Assembly: GCA_009746045.1 (NCBI GenBank) | Contig: RPFO01000106.1 | Coordinates: 1,978,211 to 2,038,210 of the forward strand | Direction: 5' to 3' | DNA: 60,000 nt | From: Mesostigma viride | Lineage: Eukaryota; Streptophyta; Mesostigmatophyceae; Mesostigmatales; Mesostigmataceae | Shown: piece after piece, positions 1 to 9,852 of the stretch | Layout of the letters: every line of letters starts with the position of its first letter | How positions within the stretch are numbered: position 1 is the stretch's first letter | Program-made: the position numbers and the translations under genes | The notes under the pieces: model-generated | Told to the model about the DNA's origin: nothing | The model's database searches: none | The model's input: the letters and a program-made list of their open reading frames with translations, nothing else

Positions 1-455
1 TGAGACACGCCCGTATTACATAGGAAGGAGTGACTATGTACTCCACACTATGTACTCCAAGAGTACATAGGGTGGCACACTATGTACTCCAAGAGTACAT
101 AGTGTGGAGTACATATGATCCGGGATTTCCGAATAGGGGACTGCCGACGCGGTGAGACACGCCCGTATTACATAGGAAGGAGTGACTATGTACTCCACAC
201 TATGTACTCCAAGAGTACATAGGGTGGCACACTATGTACTCCAAGAGTACATAGTGTGGAGTACATATGATCCGGGATTTCCGAATAGGGGACTGCCGAC
301 GCGGTGAGACACGCCCGTATTACATAGGAAGGAGTGACTACCTATGTAATCCACACTATGTACTCCAAGAGTACATAGGGTGGCACACTATGTACTCCAA
401 GAGTACATAGTGTGGAGTACATATGATCCGGGATTTCCGAATAGGGGACTGCCGA
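1..455. repeat. 152-bp tandem satellite with hairpins, three copies
   Basis: Three head-to-tail units start at 1, 153 and 305, each opening with TGAGACACGCCCGTATTACA. The third unit carries a few extra bases and the array stops near 455. Each unit contains interrupted palindromes of the form TATGTACTC-caa-GAGTACATA, so single strands could fold into several hairpins. The array runs off the left edge of the window, so its true length is unknown. Confidence 0.9.
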
Positions 456-1475
456 ACTCGAGGCCCCCAGAGTACTAACTAGGCTGACTATGTACTCGAG
501 TCACGACGCAGTGAGATACGCCAAGCCGCCCGAAGCAGATCTCTGCATGCGCCACGTGTAACGAGGGTTCTGCTTGCGAATTCGAATTGCGATGAGCCGT
601 TGCAGACGCGCCGCCTAGATGTTTGAATTTCATCAACGAGCCTTGAACGAGCTGGTAAAGTTTGCCTGCCCTTGCATCACCTTGCGCTGGCTATGCCGAT
701 TGCAGTCCAGCCGACTGATAGTGGTGCAAGAATAAGCGCCCCCCTAAACCCGCATGCTCACGATGCTTGAAGAAAAAAAAGCAAAAGGCGCACTAGGATG
801 CATGACAAGCCCTTTTGGAGCCCCAGTTTAGCATGATTCGGTCATCCGTTTCCAGCCATCGGCAGCGCCAACTCCGATACAGCTTACTATGGCGTAGTCG
901 GTAGCCAGCTACACCGCTTTTCTTGCCTTTGTTACTACATGCAAACTTCAATTCGTTACATCGTGCGCCTGCGGCATATTTAAGAAAGCGGCTGCAAGCG
1001 CACCTTGCTGAGCCAGGTACACAATGTCTTCAGTCAGCGACCGCGTATGCATGCCACGTTTAGTCGCATCGAGTCGCGTAGACAATGCGTTCCGGATTAA
1101 ATTGTTCACCGTTCAATTGCTCAGCGCTGCCTGAATGCAGCGCGCTTTATTACTGATTCTGTCCTCTTTGCATGCATTGCAGTGGATTGTATGTTATTTT
1201 CACGTTGTCCATCTTTCCACTCGCTTTCATTGTTTACCAGATACCAAAAGTCTCCCACGAGGTAGGCGACACTTCAATCTCGCTTATTTTACACCTGGCA
1301 CACCTGGGCTTCTCTGTATGTGCCGATGCCCATCGTAAGTTGTTGAACGTTTTTTGCCCTCCATGGTTTCCAATTTTACTAGGAGTTCTTAGGAGCTCTC
1401 TCTCCATTGACTTCTCTGTCTCTTTTGCTTTGGCCATGCCATGTTAGGGTAATGTCTTCCTTGCTGCCATGCTAG
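456..1475. other. Unassigned sequence, no gene recognised
   Basis: Mixed-composition DNA with only short ORFs (for example 1172-1447 on +) that resemble no family I know and have no supporting splice sites or neighbours. No repeat structure was seen. Confidence 0.5.
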
Positions 1476-1479
1476 CGGG

Positions 1480-2735
1480 CCCACGTGCTTGTTCCTTGTC
1501 AAAGTAGGGAGGCTCGCGGGGTAGGTGGCTGGTCATGCTTGTACCTTATCAAGGGAGGGGCCCACGTAGGGTAGGTGGGTGGGCATGCGTGTACCTTGTC
1601 AAGGGAGGGATTCACGTATGGTAGGTGGGTGCACGAGCTTGGTCCTTGTCAAGAGGCACATACGTAGGGTAGGTGAGTGCACGTGCTTGTTACTGGTCAG
1701 GGGAGGCATGGATGTGGGGTAGGCATGTGCACGTGCTTATTCCTTGTCAAGGGAGGGACGCACGTAGTGTAGGTGAGTTCATGTGCTTGTTCCTTGTCAA
1801 AGGAGGGGTGCACACAGGGTGGGTGGGTGCACGTGCTCGTTCCTTGTCAAGGGAGGCATGCATGTGGGGTAGGCATGTGCACGTGCTTGTTTCATGTCAA
1901 GGGAGGGATGCAGGTAGGGTAGGTGGGTGGGCTTGCTTGTTCCTTGTCAAGGGAGGGATGCACGTGCGGTAGATGAGTGCACATGCTTGTTCCTTGTCAA
2001 AGGAGGGGGGCATGTGGAGTAGGAATGTGCACATGGTTGTTCCATGTCAAGGGAGGGATGCAGGTAGGGTAGGTGGGTGGGCATGCTTGTACCTTATCAA
2101 GGGAGGGGCGGACATCGGGTAGGTGGGTGCACGTGCTTGGTCCTTGCCAAGGGAGGGATTCACGTACGGTAGGTGAGTGCACATGCTTGTTCCTTGTCGA
2201 AGGAGGGGGGCACTTAGGGTAGGTGGGTGCACGTGCTTGTTGCTTGTCAAGAGGCACGTACATAGGGTTGGTGGGTGCACGTGCTTGTTCCATGTCACAG
2301 GAGGGATGCACGTAGGGTAGGTGGGTGCACGTGCTTGTTACTGGTCAGGGGAGGCATGGATGTGGGGTAGGCATGTGCACGTGCCTATTCCTTGTCAAGG
2401 GAGGGACGCGCGTAGTGTAGGTGAGTTCACGTGCTTGTTCCTTGTCAAAGGAGGGGTGCACACAGGGTGGGTGGGTGCACGTGCTCGTTCGATTCTTGTC
2501 AAGGGAGGCATGCATGTGGGGTAGGCACGTGCACGTGCTTGTTCCTTGTCAAAGGAGGGGTGCACATAGGGTAGGTGGGTGCACGTGCCCGTTCGATTCT
2601 TGTCAAGGGAGGCATGCATGTGGGGTGGGGCATGTGCACGTGCTTGTTCCTTGTCAAGGGAGGGACACAACAGGGTATGTGGGTGGTTTTGCTGGTTCCT
2701 CGCCATGGGAGGGACGTAATAGGGTAGGTGAGTGC
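1480..2735. repeat. About 60-bp G-rich minisatellite, roughly 20 degenerate copies
   Basis: Units of about 60 bp repeat the pattern GTAGGTGGGTGCACGTGCTTG, then TTCCTTGTCAAGGGAGGGA. The CACGTGC core and the CTTGTCAAG core recur in most units. Units differ by substitutions and small indels. ORFs read through it on both strands are translation artefacts. Confidence 0.85.
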
Positions 2736-2764
2736 ACGCATCATTTTTTTCCTTATTCTCAGCC

Positions 2765-3025
2765 CATCAACTAGAACTTTCAGCTGCCAGTCCTCACTAC
2801 TCTACGACCGTAACTGCATTCGGGTTCATGTTAAATACGTTGCGTTTTTCTTGGACGGCATGGAAGATGCTGTCATTTTCAAGAGAGGGATGCACGTACG
2901 TATTGGTGGTGGTGCACGCATCGTCCCTTTTCTTACTAGTTGCCTGTGTACTAGAAATTTCAACTGCTATTCCTCGCTACCGTATGGCCGTAACTGCATT
3001 CGGGGCATTTTGCGTTTTCTATGAG
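2765..3025 (+). repeat. Imperfect duplication of a segment ending CCGTAACTGCATTCGGG
   Basis: Two related segments, about 2768-2850 and 2950-3020, share an AACTTTCA/AATTTCAACTG start, a CCTCACTAC/CCTCGCTAC middle and CCGTAACTGCATTCGGG. Small ORFs here (2732-3091) have no recognisable domain. Confidence 0.45.
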
Positions 3026-3465
3026 TGCGTGACAGTTGCTGTCTTACTTGGACAAAGGCGGAATGAACTGCAGGCAATCCGGAATGATTAAGACGGGAAG
3101 TTGGTCAACTCGCACCAAAAGCGGAGCCGCCATATGGACGGCGGTACCTTTCAAATCAACATGGGCGATTACCCCTGGCCGAGCGGACTTGAGGGTGACA
3201 ACAGCTTCAAGACGCCACCCTCATCGGCCAAGGTTCTACTGCCGTAACGGCTTGATTTATTACCTAAGATGTTCCGTGAACTTCATGTGCGTCATCTCCA
3301 CGATTTCATCATGAAGCCCACGTTGACAACATCGGATGGAAGTGATTCGTGCAATTGATTATTAATGACTTCTTAAACATTTTAATGAAATGCCTAATTC
3401 AAAAATGCATCTTGAAAAGCACCATATCATGCAAGCCACTCACCATAGCCGGGGTCAATGCATTT
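3026..3465. other. Unassigned sequence
   Basis: No ORF, repeat or motif that I can support. Confidence 0.4.
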
Positions 3466-3469
3466 TAGA

Positions 3470-3975
3470 ATTCGGGGCCATAACCCGGACAGGCTGCGTT
3501 GTAGGCATGGGTTACTATTATTACTGGGGCATAACCGGCCCCGTAACCACCGCAGTAGCCAGGGTTAACTACTGGGCCGTAACTACTGCAGGTTACGGGA
3601 CGGTTGACGGACCCGTAACCAGGCCAGTAGCCAGGCCCGGTTATCAGAACTGGTCCCGTAACCATGCCGGTAACCCATCCCGGTTCTCAGAACTGGTCCC
3701 GTAACCATGCCAGTTTACCGCCCGGTAACTTCTACTTGGGCCGTAACCATGACCGTAACCCAGATAGGTTACGGGCATGGTTACGGCTCCGGTAAAAGTT
3801 ACCGCCCAGTAAACGTTCCGGTAACTATTACCGCCCGGTAACCATTACCGGCCGGTATTTAGTCTGTTGCATTCCGGGTTACCGGCCGGTAACCTGGCCG
3901 GTAACCTTAAACGTACATGGTTACTGGCCAGTAACCGCCCCGGTAACCTCAACCGGGGCGTTTACGCCCCGTAAA
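3470..3975. repeat. Dense cluster of GTAACC / GGTTAC motifs
   Basis: About 500 bp are packed with GTAACC, GGTTAC and CCGGTAAC in both orientations at irregular spacing. The cluster includes a perfect 18-bp palindrome GGTTACCGGCCGGTAACC at 3877-3894. It is not a simple head-to-tail array. It ends where the LINE fragment begins. Confidence 0.6.
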
Positions 3976-3986
3976 ATTAACTCCTA

Positions 3987-4563
3987 GTGAAGGGCCTGGG
4001 CGAGCACCGCAAGCGCATGCTCTTCAAGGTCCTCGTCCTCACGGTGCTCTCGTATGGCGCCGAGGCGTGGACACTCACACCCAAACTGGCAGCTAGGCTA
4101 GACGGCACGGTTTACAGGATGCTCCGACAGGTCCTTAACGTAGGTTTTTCAGAGCGTCCGTCATCAGAGTCTTTGTACCATGGCATGCCTCGTATTTCGG
4201 ACGAGATTAGGCAGCGTAGGATAGCATTTGTAGGACACCTTGCTCGCACCAGCCAGGTCGACACCGCCCTTGGTCTGGCCGGCCCCCAGCGGCTTGGCCA
4301 GCCAGGGCGACACATTCTGACCTGGCCAGGCCCCGAGGGCATTCCCAAAAGGGTATAGGGAAACCTGTCACGAACTACACCCAGATGTTGCTGGACGACC
4401 TAGTGGTCCCAGCCCAGTTTGAGTACCGCATCCACTCTGATCTCCCGTCTTTGGACTGCCATGCAGGACAAGACGCGGTGGAAGAAGATTGTCAAGGCGC
4501 ACACGCCCGACCCTGTGGGCAAGCCCCCTCCCCGGCCAAGCGGAGGAGGCGTTTTGATGAGTA
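3987..4563 (+). pseudogene. LINE ORF2 C-terminal fragment, frameshifted
   Basis: The reading frame 3987-4358 shows the post-RT C-terminal region typical of LINE polyproteins: a VLSYGAEAW motif, a basic stretch, then RRIAFVGHLAR. In many LINE families this region follows the reverse transcriptase thumb. The frame breaks near 4350. Related sequence continues in another frame (GIGKPVTNYTQ), then shifts again to TRWKKIVKAHTPD near 4470 and ends near 4563. The RT core, endonuclease and ORF1 are absent, so it cannot act on its own. The family is judged from motif similarity only. Confidence 0.75.
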
Positions 4564-4680
4564 GTGTAGTGAGGATTTTCTAGACTAGATAGCTTAGAGT
4601 TAGGATAGTTCGATTATGCGGCTTCCTCCACCCCATCCATCATGGAATATGTGCTACATGATCTCCCCACGGAGGCATGT

Positions 4681-4860
4681 TATAATTTAATTTAATTTAA
4701 TTTAATTTAATTTAATTTAATTTAATTTAATTTAATTTAATTTAATTTAATTTAATTTAATTTAATTTAATTTAATTTAATTTAATTTAATTTAATTTAA
4801 TTTAATTTAATTTAATTTAATTTAATTTAATTTAATTTAATTTAATTTAATTTAATTTAA
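4681..4860 (+). repeat. (TTTAA)n LINE tail
   Basis: About 36 uninterrupted copies of a 5-bp AT-only unit directly follow the LINE 3' UTR. This fits a templated or slippage-expanded 3' tail of a non-LTR element. Confidence 0.85.
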
Positions 4861-4979
4861 TAGGCCAAGTGGGCCCAGGTCATAGAAGACAACAAACACC
4901 CTGCAGCTAGTGGGGAAGGAGCTTGTTTGCAAACGGGGGAGGCATGCTAGCCAAGACCCCTAGGGTCGCGAGCACCATT

Positions 4980-5877
4980 AATTAATTAATTAATTATCAA
5001 CATCACTTCGTTGGGAGTAAATGTAGCACATATCCCTGAGAAGGGGCATATGGCTTTTAATACATTCTAGGCTACTTCATGCAAGGGTGGGAATGTAAGC
5101 TACCCTTGCTCTAGGTGCACCAGGGCACCTAGCTGCACCCTCATGGTCTATATCACGCTATGCCCAGTTAAGGGGGAGCATGCCAGGTGGGGGAAGATCA
5201 TCAGGGCTATACGAGAGCTAGGGCATGGCTTCTCAGCAGGGAGGGACTCCCTGCATGGGCACTGCATAATTAAATGAAGCTAGGCATCATCTGGAGGGTG
5301 GCTCATCATAGGCACTCATGTACATGACTAAAAAGGCTAGGCCTCAGCTGGTATAGTGCCTGTAGTAGGCGGGCATGTACAAGGCCACTGTCTAACTATT
5401 CTACACTAGTACTGCTGCTGTATTCCCCTAGGCTGGGGCTGGAGTTGCTGGGGCCGCGGTGGTCGAGGGGGTCGCGTGCCAGGGCTTGTGGCCGACGTAG
5501 ATGGCCGCCCCCTTCCAGTACATGCACCGGCTGGCCCGCCTTGGTCTGCCGGAGCTGGAGGTAGGTCGGCCATAGCTCCCGTCGCCGTTGTTGCTGTGCC
5601 GGCCAGGGTCAAGTCGTCGTCCACAGTGAAGTGAGTCTTCTCGAGCCGCTTGCGGCGTCTGAGAAACGAAATTTTGTCCGCTGCGCTATCAAAGATGAGA
5701 AGAAGCGGAGGCGCCCCTGCCTTACTACCCCGCGCGCGGGGGAGGCGGTGGGCAGTCAGCTTGATCTCACCAAGAAGGCCCATGCGTGCAAGGATTTTGC
5801 TCTCAAACGCACGTGCAAGCTTCTCGGAATTCTCACCTTCTTCCATGTCGAAGTTCTTGAGTATGGCGTTGACGCTG
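4980..5877 (-). mobile_element. ORF1-only retroelement (O-element), 5'-truncated copy C1
   Basis: On the minus strand this copy starts inside ORF1 (AGCGTCAACGCCATACTCAA), runs through the ORF1 C-terminus and 3' UTR and ends CTCCCAACGAAG plus an ATTA tail. The same GAGCACCAT lies on both sides (4970-4978 and 5878-5886), a 9-bp target-site duplication. 5' truncation, tail and duplication are the marks of target-primed reverse transcription. The insertion lies antisense in the 3' UTR of the KWAQV LINE. Confidence 0.75.
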
Positions 5878-5885
5878 AGCACCAT
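5406..5885 (-). pseudogene. ORF1p-like C-terminal fragment of copy C1
   Basis: About 95 residues match the C-terminal half of the 448-residue protein at 57998-59344: the RRM-like segment from [13 protein letters not shown], then ADKISFLRRRKRLEKTHFTV and DDDLTLA. After DDDLTLA an indel shifts the frame and the rest (proline-rich) is out of phase. The ATG at 5883-5885 lies in the flanking target duplication, not in the element, so this is not a native start. Confidence 0.7.
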
Positions 5886-5962
5886 AATATAGATATAGAA
5901 TAGGATCGGTTTTGTAGATCAGCCTGTAGATAGCTTAGACTGGTAGGATTGCGTGTTACTAC

Positions 5963-6439
5963 CCATCCATCCATCCATCCATCCATCCATCCATCCATCC
6001 ATCCATCCATCCATCCATCCATCCATCCATCCATCCATCCATCCATCCATCCATCCATCCATCCATCCATCCATCCATCCATCCATCCATCCATCCATCC
6101 ATCCATCCATCCATCCATCCATCCATCCATCCATCCATCCATCCATCCATCCATCCATCCATCCATCCATCCATCCATCCATCCATCCATCCATCCATCC
6201 ATCCATCCATCCATCCATCCATCCATCCATCCATCCATCCATCCATCCATCCATCCATCCATCCATCCATCCATCCATCCATCCATCCATCCATCCATCC
6301 ATCCATCCATCCATCCATCCATCCATCCATCCATCCATCCATCCATCCATCCATCCATCCATCCATCCATCCATCCATCCATCCATCCATCCATCCATCC
6401 ATCCATCCATCCATCCATCCATCCATCCATCCATCCATC
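5963..6439. repeat. (ATCC)n microsatellite in LINE 3' UTR
   Basis: Roughly 119 perfect tetranucleotide units. ORFs of the IHPS and MDGW type here are artefacts of the repeat. The same array sits at the same place in the KWAQV LINE 3' ends at 56333-57465 and 57523-57749. Confidence 0.95.
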
Positions 6440-6500
6440 GGGGTTAATGCTCCGTGACTCCCCAACAGTAGCACGAGTATCATTAATTAATTAATTAATT

Positions 6501-7255
6501 CATAGAGAGACACATCTGAATCTGAGTCATCTGATAAGATATAACAAAGATGTCAGGACGACCCTTTGCTGCATCAGGTCGACCTGTACGTGATCACGTA
6601 GGATCTTGTCCAGCAGCTGTTCATCGTCTGTTAAATCTGCTTCTGTACGGGCTGGCTTGTGCACCTCACTCAAATTAACAATGGCATCGATCTATGTCAA
6701 AGTGGGCATTCCCATCGCGGCACGTGTCGCGCGTTCCTCGCGTTGGACTGCCCTGCATTGAAAAACTGGCTCTAGTTCATCTGAAGTATGACAACTATGC
6801 CTGCATGGACGCATGGCGATCCAACGCCGTGGAAGGACTAGGGTAGTTGTCTGAGAGGAAAGACGCGAAGGCCGCGGGAGCCGCGTGGCTATCTCTCTAG
6901 GTAGACCTGCATGGAGGGAGACAGAGGGTAATAAGAAAGCGCTGGTTGTCTAGCTCCTAATTGATAAGAAAGGTTGATAGGGAAAACACACACACACACA
7001 CACACACCACCACCATGCACCACTACCAACACAAACAACCAAAACTAAGAAGGAAAAGAGGGAACGCATACACACATACACGAAGGGGCTAAAAGAATAA
7101 GTAAGGAGTATACATTGCAAAGGGAAAAAGAAAAAAGAAAAAGAAAGAAAGAAAAAAGGAAAGAAAATGTAAATGGTAATAATACTAACAATAATAAAAA
7201 AAGACAAAGTAAAGAGTAATAATAATAACAAAAGCAAATATGGAATATAATAACG
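6501..7255. other. Unassigned sequence with a short (CA)n tract and A-rich segment
   Basis: A short (CA)n run lies at about 6985-7006 and an AAAG/AATA-rich segment at 7110-7240. No gene recognised. Confidence 0.5.
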
Positions 7256-7261
7256 GGAAGG

Positions 7262-7690
7262 TCATTGCTGGGATGTGGTATAAGGCATGTGCAGGCGATG
7301 TTGGAGTATGGGTCAGGAGTTCGATTTTTCAGCGCCCATGGTGCCCGGCCGGGGGTCTCCTATCCATCATGGTCTAAAGCCTCGTGCCCCTCTGATTCAA
7401 AGTAGCGTTGGCGTGTTGATTGAATAGTCAACCCCTTCGGCCCTTCAAAGCCAACGCGCAACTATAGCAGATAATGAATGCTCTCCGAGCCTGGGCCCCA
7501 CCGCACGTGATCTCAAAGGCAGCTTGTGCACATGGATAGTCAAGGCCCCTGCCCACCAGAAACTTGGCATCTACAAATGGGGTAGTGAGTACTCGCCCTG
7601 TTTAAACATGTGGGCGAGCGTCTTGATGAGGCTGGGCCTCAAAAACTCTAATTAATGAATGAATGAATTAATTAATTAATTAATTAATTA
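7262..7690 (+). mobile_element. Candidate tRNA-derived SINE
   Basis: TGGTATAAGG at 7276-7285 resembles a Pol III A box. GGAGTTCGATTT at 7316-7327 resembles a B box. The spacing of about 40 bases is that of a tRNA gene. About 330 bp of unrelated body follow, ending near 7650 in an AATG/TTAA-rich tail like those of the surrounding LINE-type elements. No intact cloverleaf is claimed. Confidence 0.35.
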
Positions 7691-7693
7691 ATT

Positions 7694-7960
7694 AAACATG
7701 TGCTCCCGCTAATTGGGGAGTCCCGAGTCACGGAGGCACCGGAGTGCTTCCCTGTAGACGTACGCACGACAGGAAGAAAGGGCCAGAGACCCCCTTTCTC
7801 CTTCATGTGCCCGAGGCATGCCACAGCAGCAATCGGCCGACACGATAGACGATCCGACAAATTCTGTGCATGGGTGCAATAAGACCCGCGTGAGCATACA
7901 TTGATAACAAGGAGCGTGGGCAATCAAGCGCAGCATAGCAAGGACGTAGCATATGTTTAA
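7694..7960 (-). mobile_element. TTAA-tailed 3'-end block D, copy D1
   Basis: Related blocks occur at 10888-11150 and 35190-35430. Read on the minus strand each ends in the conserved terminus (TGCTCCGTGACTCCCCAACG in the best copy) followed by a TTAA-rich tail. D1 carries a small insertion in this hairpin. Inside lies an inverted pair (AGAAAGGG / CCCCTTTCT) and a GGTCTTATTGCACCCA segment. No coding sequence. It may be the 3' UTR of a LINE or a SINE. Confidence 0.55.
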
Positions 7961-8191
7961 TTGATGGCTGGCTGAACGAGGGCTAAGCTAAGGCTATGGC
8001 TGGCTACGAGCCACGAGCCATGCACGAGCCACCGGGCTGGCAACGAGCCACGAGCCACGAGGTAGCCATGGCTGACGGCGGAGCTCATAACTTTCACGTT
8101 CGGGCACTAAATTCGGCTGTGACTATCACAATCGCTTCGTCTTTCTAAGACGCACACGCTGATATAATTTTCCGAAGCTACTACGCAATAT

Positions 8192-9658
8192 ATGGCAAGC
8201 AAACGCTCCTCCGCGCAACGCAGCCTGGCGGCTGCGCTCGGCCCTGAAAATACGTCTGCAGCTCCGGCTGCAGCTTCGCCAATGCACCGGCCCAGAAGGC
8301 AGCGGCGCCACTAGCCAAGCTCTAGTGGTCGCCCAGCGACCTCCCGGGCTCGCCTCCAGCCAGCAGCGTCGTCTGAACCCAAGCGCAGTCGCCCTGCCGA
8401 CCCGAGTCACTTTGGACGAGCCTGACTTTGACGCCAGCCAGCCCGGCTTTTTTGACAAGCTCAACGAAGATCGCATCCTGGCCTGCATGTTTTTTGGATC
8501 CGGCACGCCTCGCTTAATTCTTGAACTGTGCAAGCAGCTCTTCATCCAGGGTCTCCTCTTCGATGCTTTCCAGAGGCGCACCTACACTTTCGACCCCCAT
8601 ATCCCCAAACTCCGCCGCCCCCACCTCCAGCAATACGCCCTCTTTTCCCTCCTTGGACGCTCCCTCAAGGAGCTTTGGCCCCCAAAGCCCCTCACCACCA
8701 CCGAATCCTAGCTCCATTGATCGAGCAGCACGTGGCCCCCATCGCTGCAGATGTGCGCGGTCATGGGCGGCACGCTCGGACTAGCTGCCGAGGTACATAC
8801 CCATCCTCTCCACCATCTCCACCGGGCGCCACCTCCTCCACCCTCCTCGCCTCCTCGGCACCCGGGCCCACCACCCCGCCCTCCTCTGCCGCCATCGATC
8901 ACCGCCCAGAGTCCGCGACATCGATCAGCGCCTCAAGGACATTGCGGCCATCGCCATCGAGGTCCTGCATGTGCACAACAAAACACCCGGCAGGCCTCAC
9001 CGCCCAGGGCGGTGAAGGACATTGCCGCCAAGCCAGCCCTCGCTGGCCCGGCTGGCGATGCTCCTCCCACCCAGACCTGGGCGGATATGCTTAAGCAACA
9101 CACCACCTCCACCACCTCCGGACGCCATTGCAGCACATGCAGCTCCAGCAGCAGAAGCTCGTTCTCCGCGAGGAGGCCGCGACTCAGCTCGCCAAGCGCA
9201 GCCTTAACGCCATACTACTCAAGAACTTCGACATGGAGGAAGGTGATCTCGAATTCCGAGAAGCTTGCACCGGCGTGCGTTTGAGAGCAAAATCCTTGAT
9301 CGCATGGGCCTTCTTGGTGAGATTAAGCTGGTCGCCCACCGCCTTCCCCGCGAAAGGCAAGGGCGCGCCCCCGCTTCTTCTCATCTTTAAGAGCCCAGCG
9401 GACAAGATTTCGTTTCTCAGACGCCGCAAGCGGCTCGAGAACACTACCTTCACCGTGGACGACGACTTGACCCCGGTGCAGCAATGAACGGCGACGGGAG
9501 CTATGGCCGACCTACCTCCAGCTCCGGCAGACCAAGGCGGGCCAGCCGGTGTACTACTGGAAGGGGGCCGGCGGCCATCTACGTCGGCCACAAGCCCTGC
9601 ATGGCACGCGACCCCAGCGACCACCGCGGCCCCAGCGACTCCAGACGCCCCAGCTTAG
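8192..9658 (+). pseudogene. ORF1p-like protein of copy C2, multiply frameshifted
   Basis: Starts ATGGCAAGCAAACGC (MASKRSSAQRSLAAAL), matching the start of the intact copy at 57998. Recognisable pieces lie in several frames: a segment with DFDASQPGFFDKL near 8420, an alanine-rich coil segment with AVKDIAAKPA near 9020, and the RRM-like C-terminal half with [29 protein letters not shown] and DDDLTPVQQ (9205-9485). Several indels prevent a full-length product. With C1 it forms a subfamily distinct from C4 and C6. Confidence 0.7.
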
Positions 9659-9852
9659 GGGAATACAGCAGTAGTATAGTGTAGAATACGGTTAGGTACA
9701 GTGGCCTTGTACATGCATGCCTACTACTACAGGCACTATACCGGCTGATTTATGAACCTTAATTAGCCATGTACATGTGTGCCCATGACGCGCCACACAC
9801 CAGATGATGCCTAGCTTTATTATTTAGTTATGCTGTGACTACGCAGAGAGCC

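Larger units (their letters stand above)
3985..4860 (+). mobile_element. 5'-truncated non-LTR retrotransposon (LINE) 3' end, YGAEAW family
   Basis: Contains the end of an ORF2-type polyprotein, a short 3' UTR ending at about 4680, and a terminal (TTTAA)n tail of about 36 units. The last 35 bases before the tail include GTGCTACAT and CTCCCCACGGAG, closely matching the 3' ends of the ORF1-only elements in this window. The 5' end lies at the edge of the GTAACC cluster, as expected for a 5'-truncated insertion. Confidence 0.8.
4862..6500 (+). mobile_element. LINE 3' end, KWAQV family, interrupted by an ORF1-only copy
   Basis: The coding tail begins AKWAQVIEDN (4863 on) and ends near 4960. Its relative on the minus strand at the right edge of the window reads AKWAQVVEER. 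The 3' UTR is split by an antisense ORF1-only insertion (4980-5877) flanked by GAGCACCAT. It then resumes with TAGATAGCTTAGACTGGTAGG, a long (CATC)n array (5963-6439), a conserved terminus GGGTTAATGCTCCGTGACTC at 6442-6461 and an ATTA tail ending about 6500. It is 5' truncated at the preceding (TTTAA)n tract. Confidence 0.65.

Noticed and set aside
1-455. CRISPR-like array
   Set aside because: Units are contiguous 152-bp satellite copies with no unique spacers, in a eukaryotic context.
1673-2774. ORFs on both strands through the 60-bp minisatellite
   Set aside because: The unit length keeps all frames open; no similarity to known proteins.
5756-6494. Long MDGW and IHPS repeat ORFs, also at 56281-57909
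   Set aside because: Every frame of an (ATCC)n array is open. There is no non-repeat protein sequence or splice evidence.
7694-7725. The GTGCTCCCGTTGGGGAG motif as the 5' head of the ORF1-only element
   Set aside because: At first it seemed to start each element, but the target duplications of C1, C4 and C6 exclude it. In the other orientation it is the 3' terminus of LINE-type elements next to their TTAA tails.
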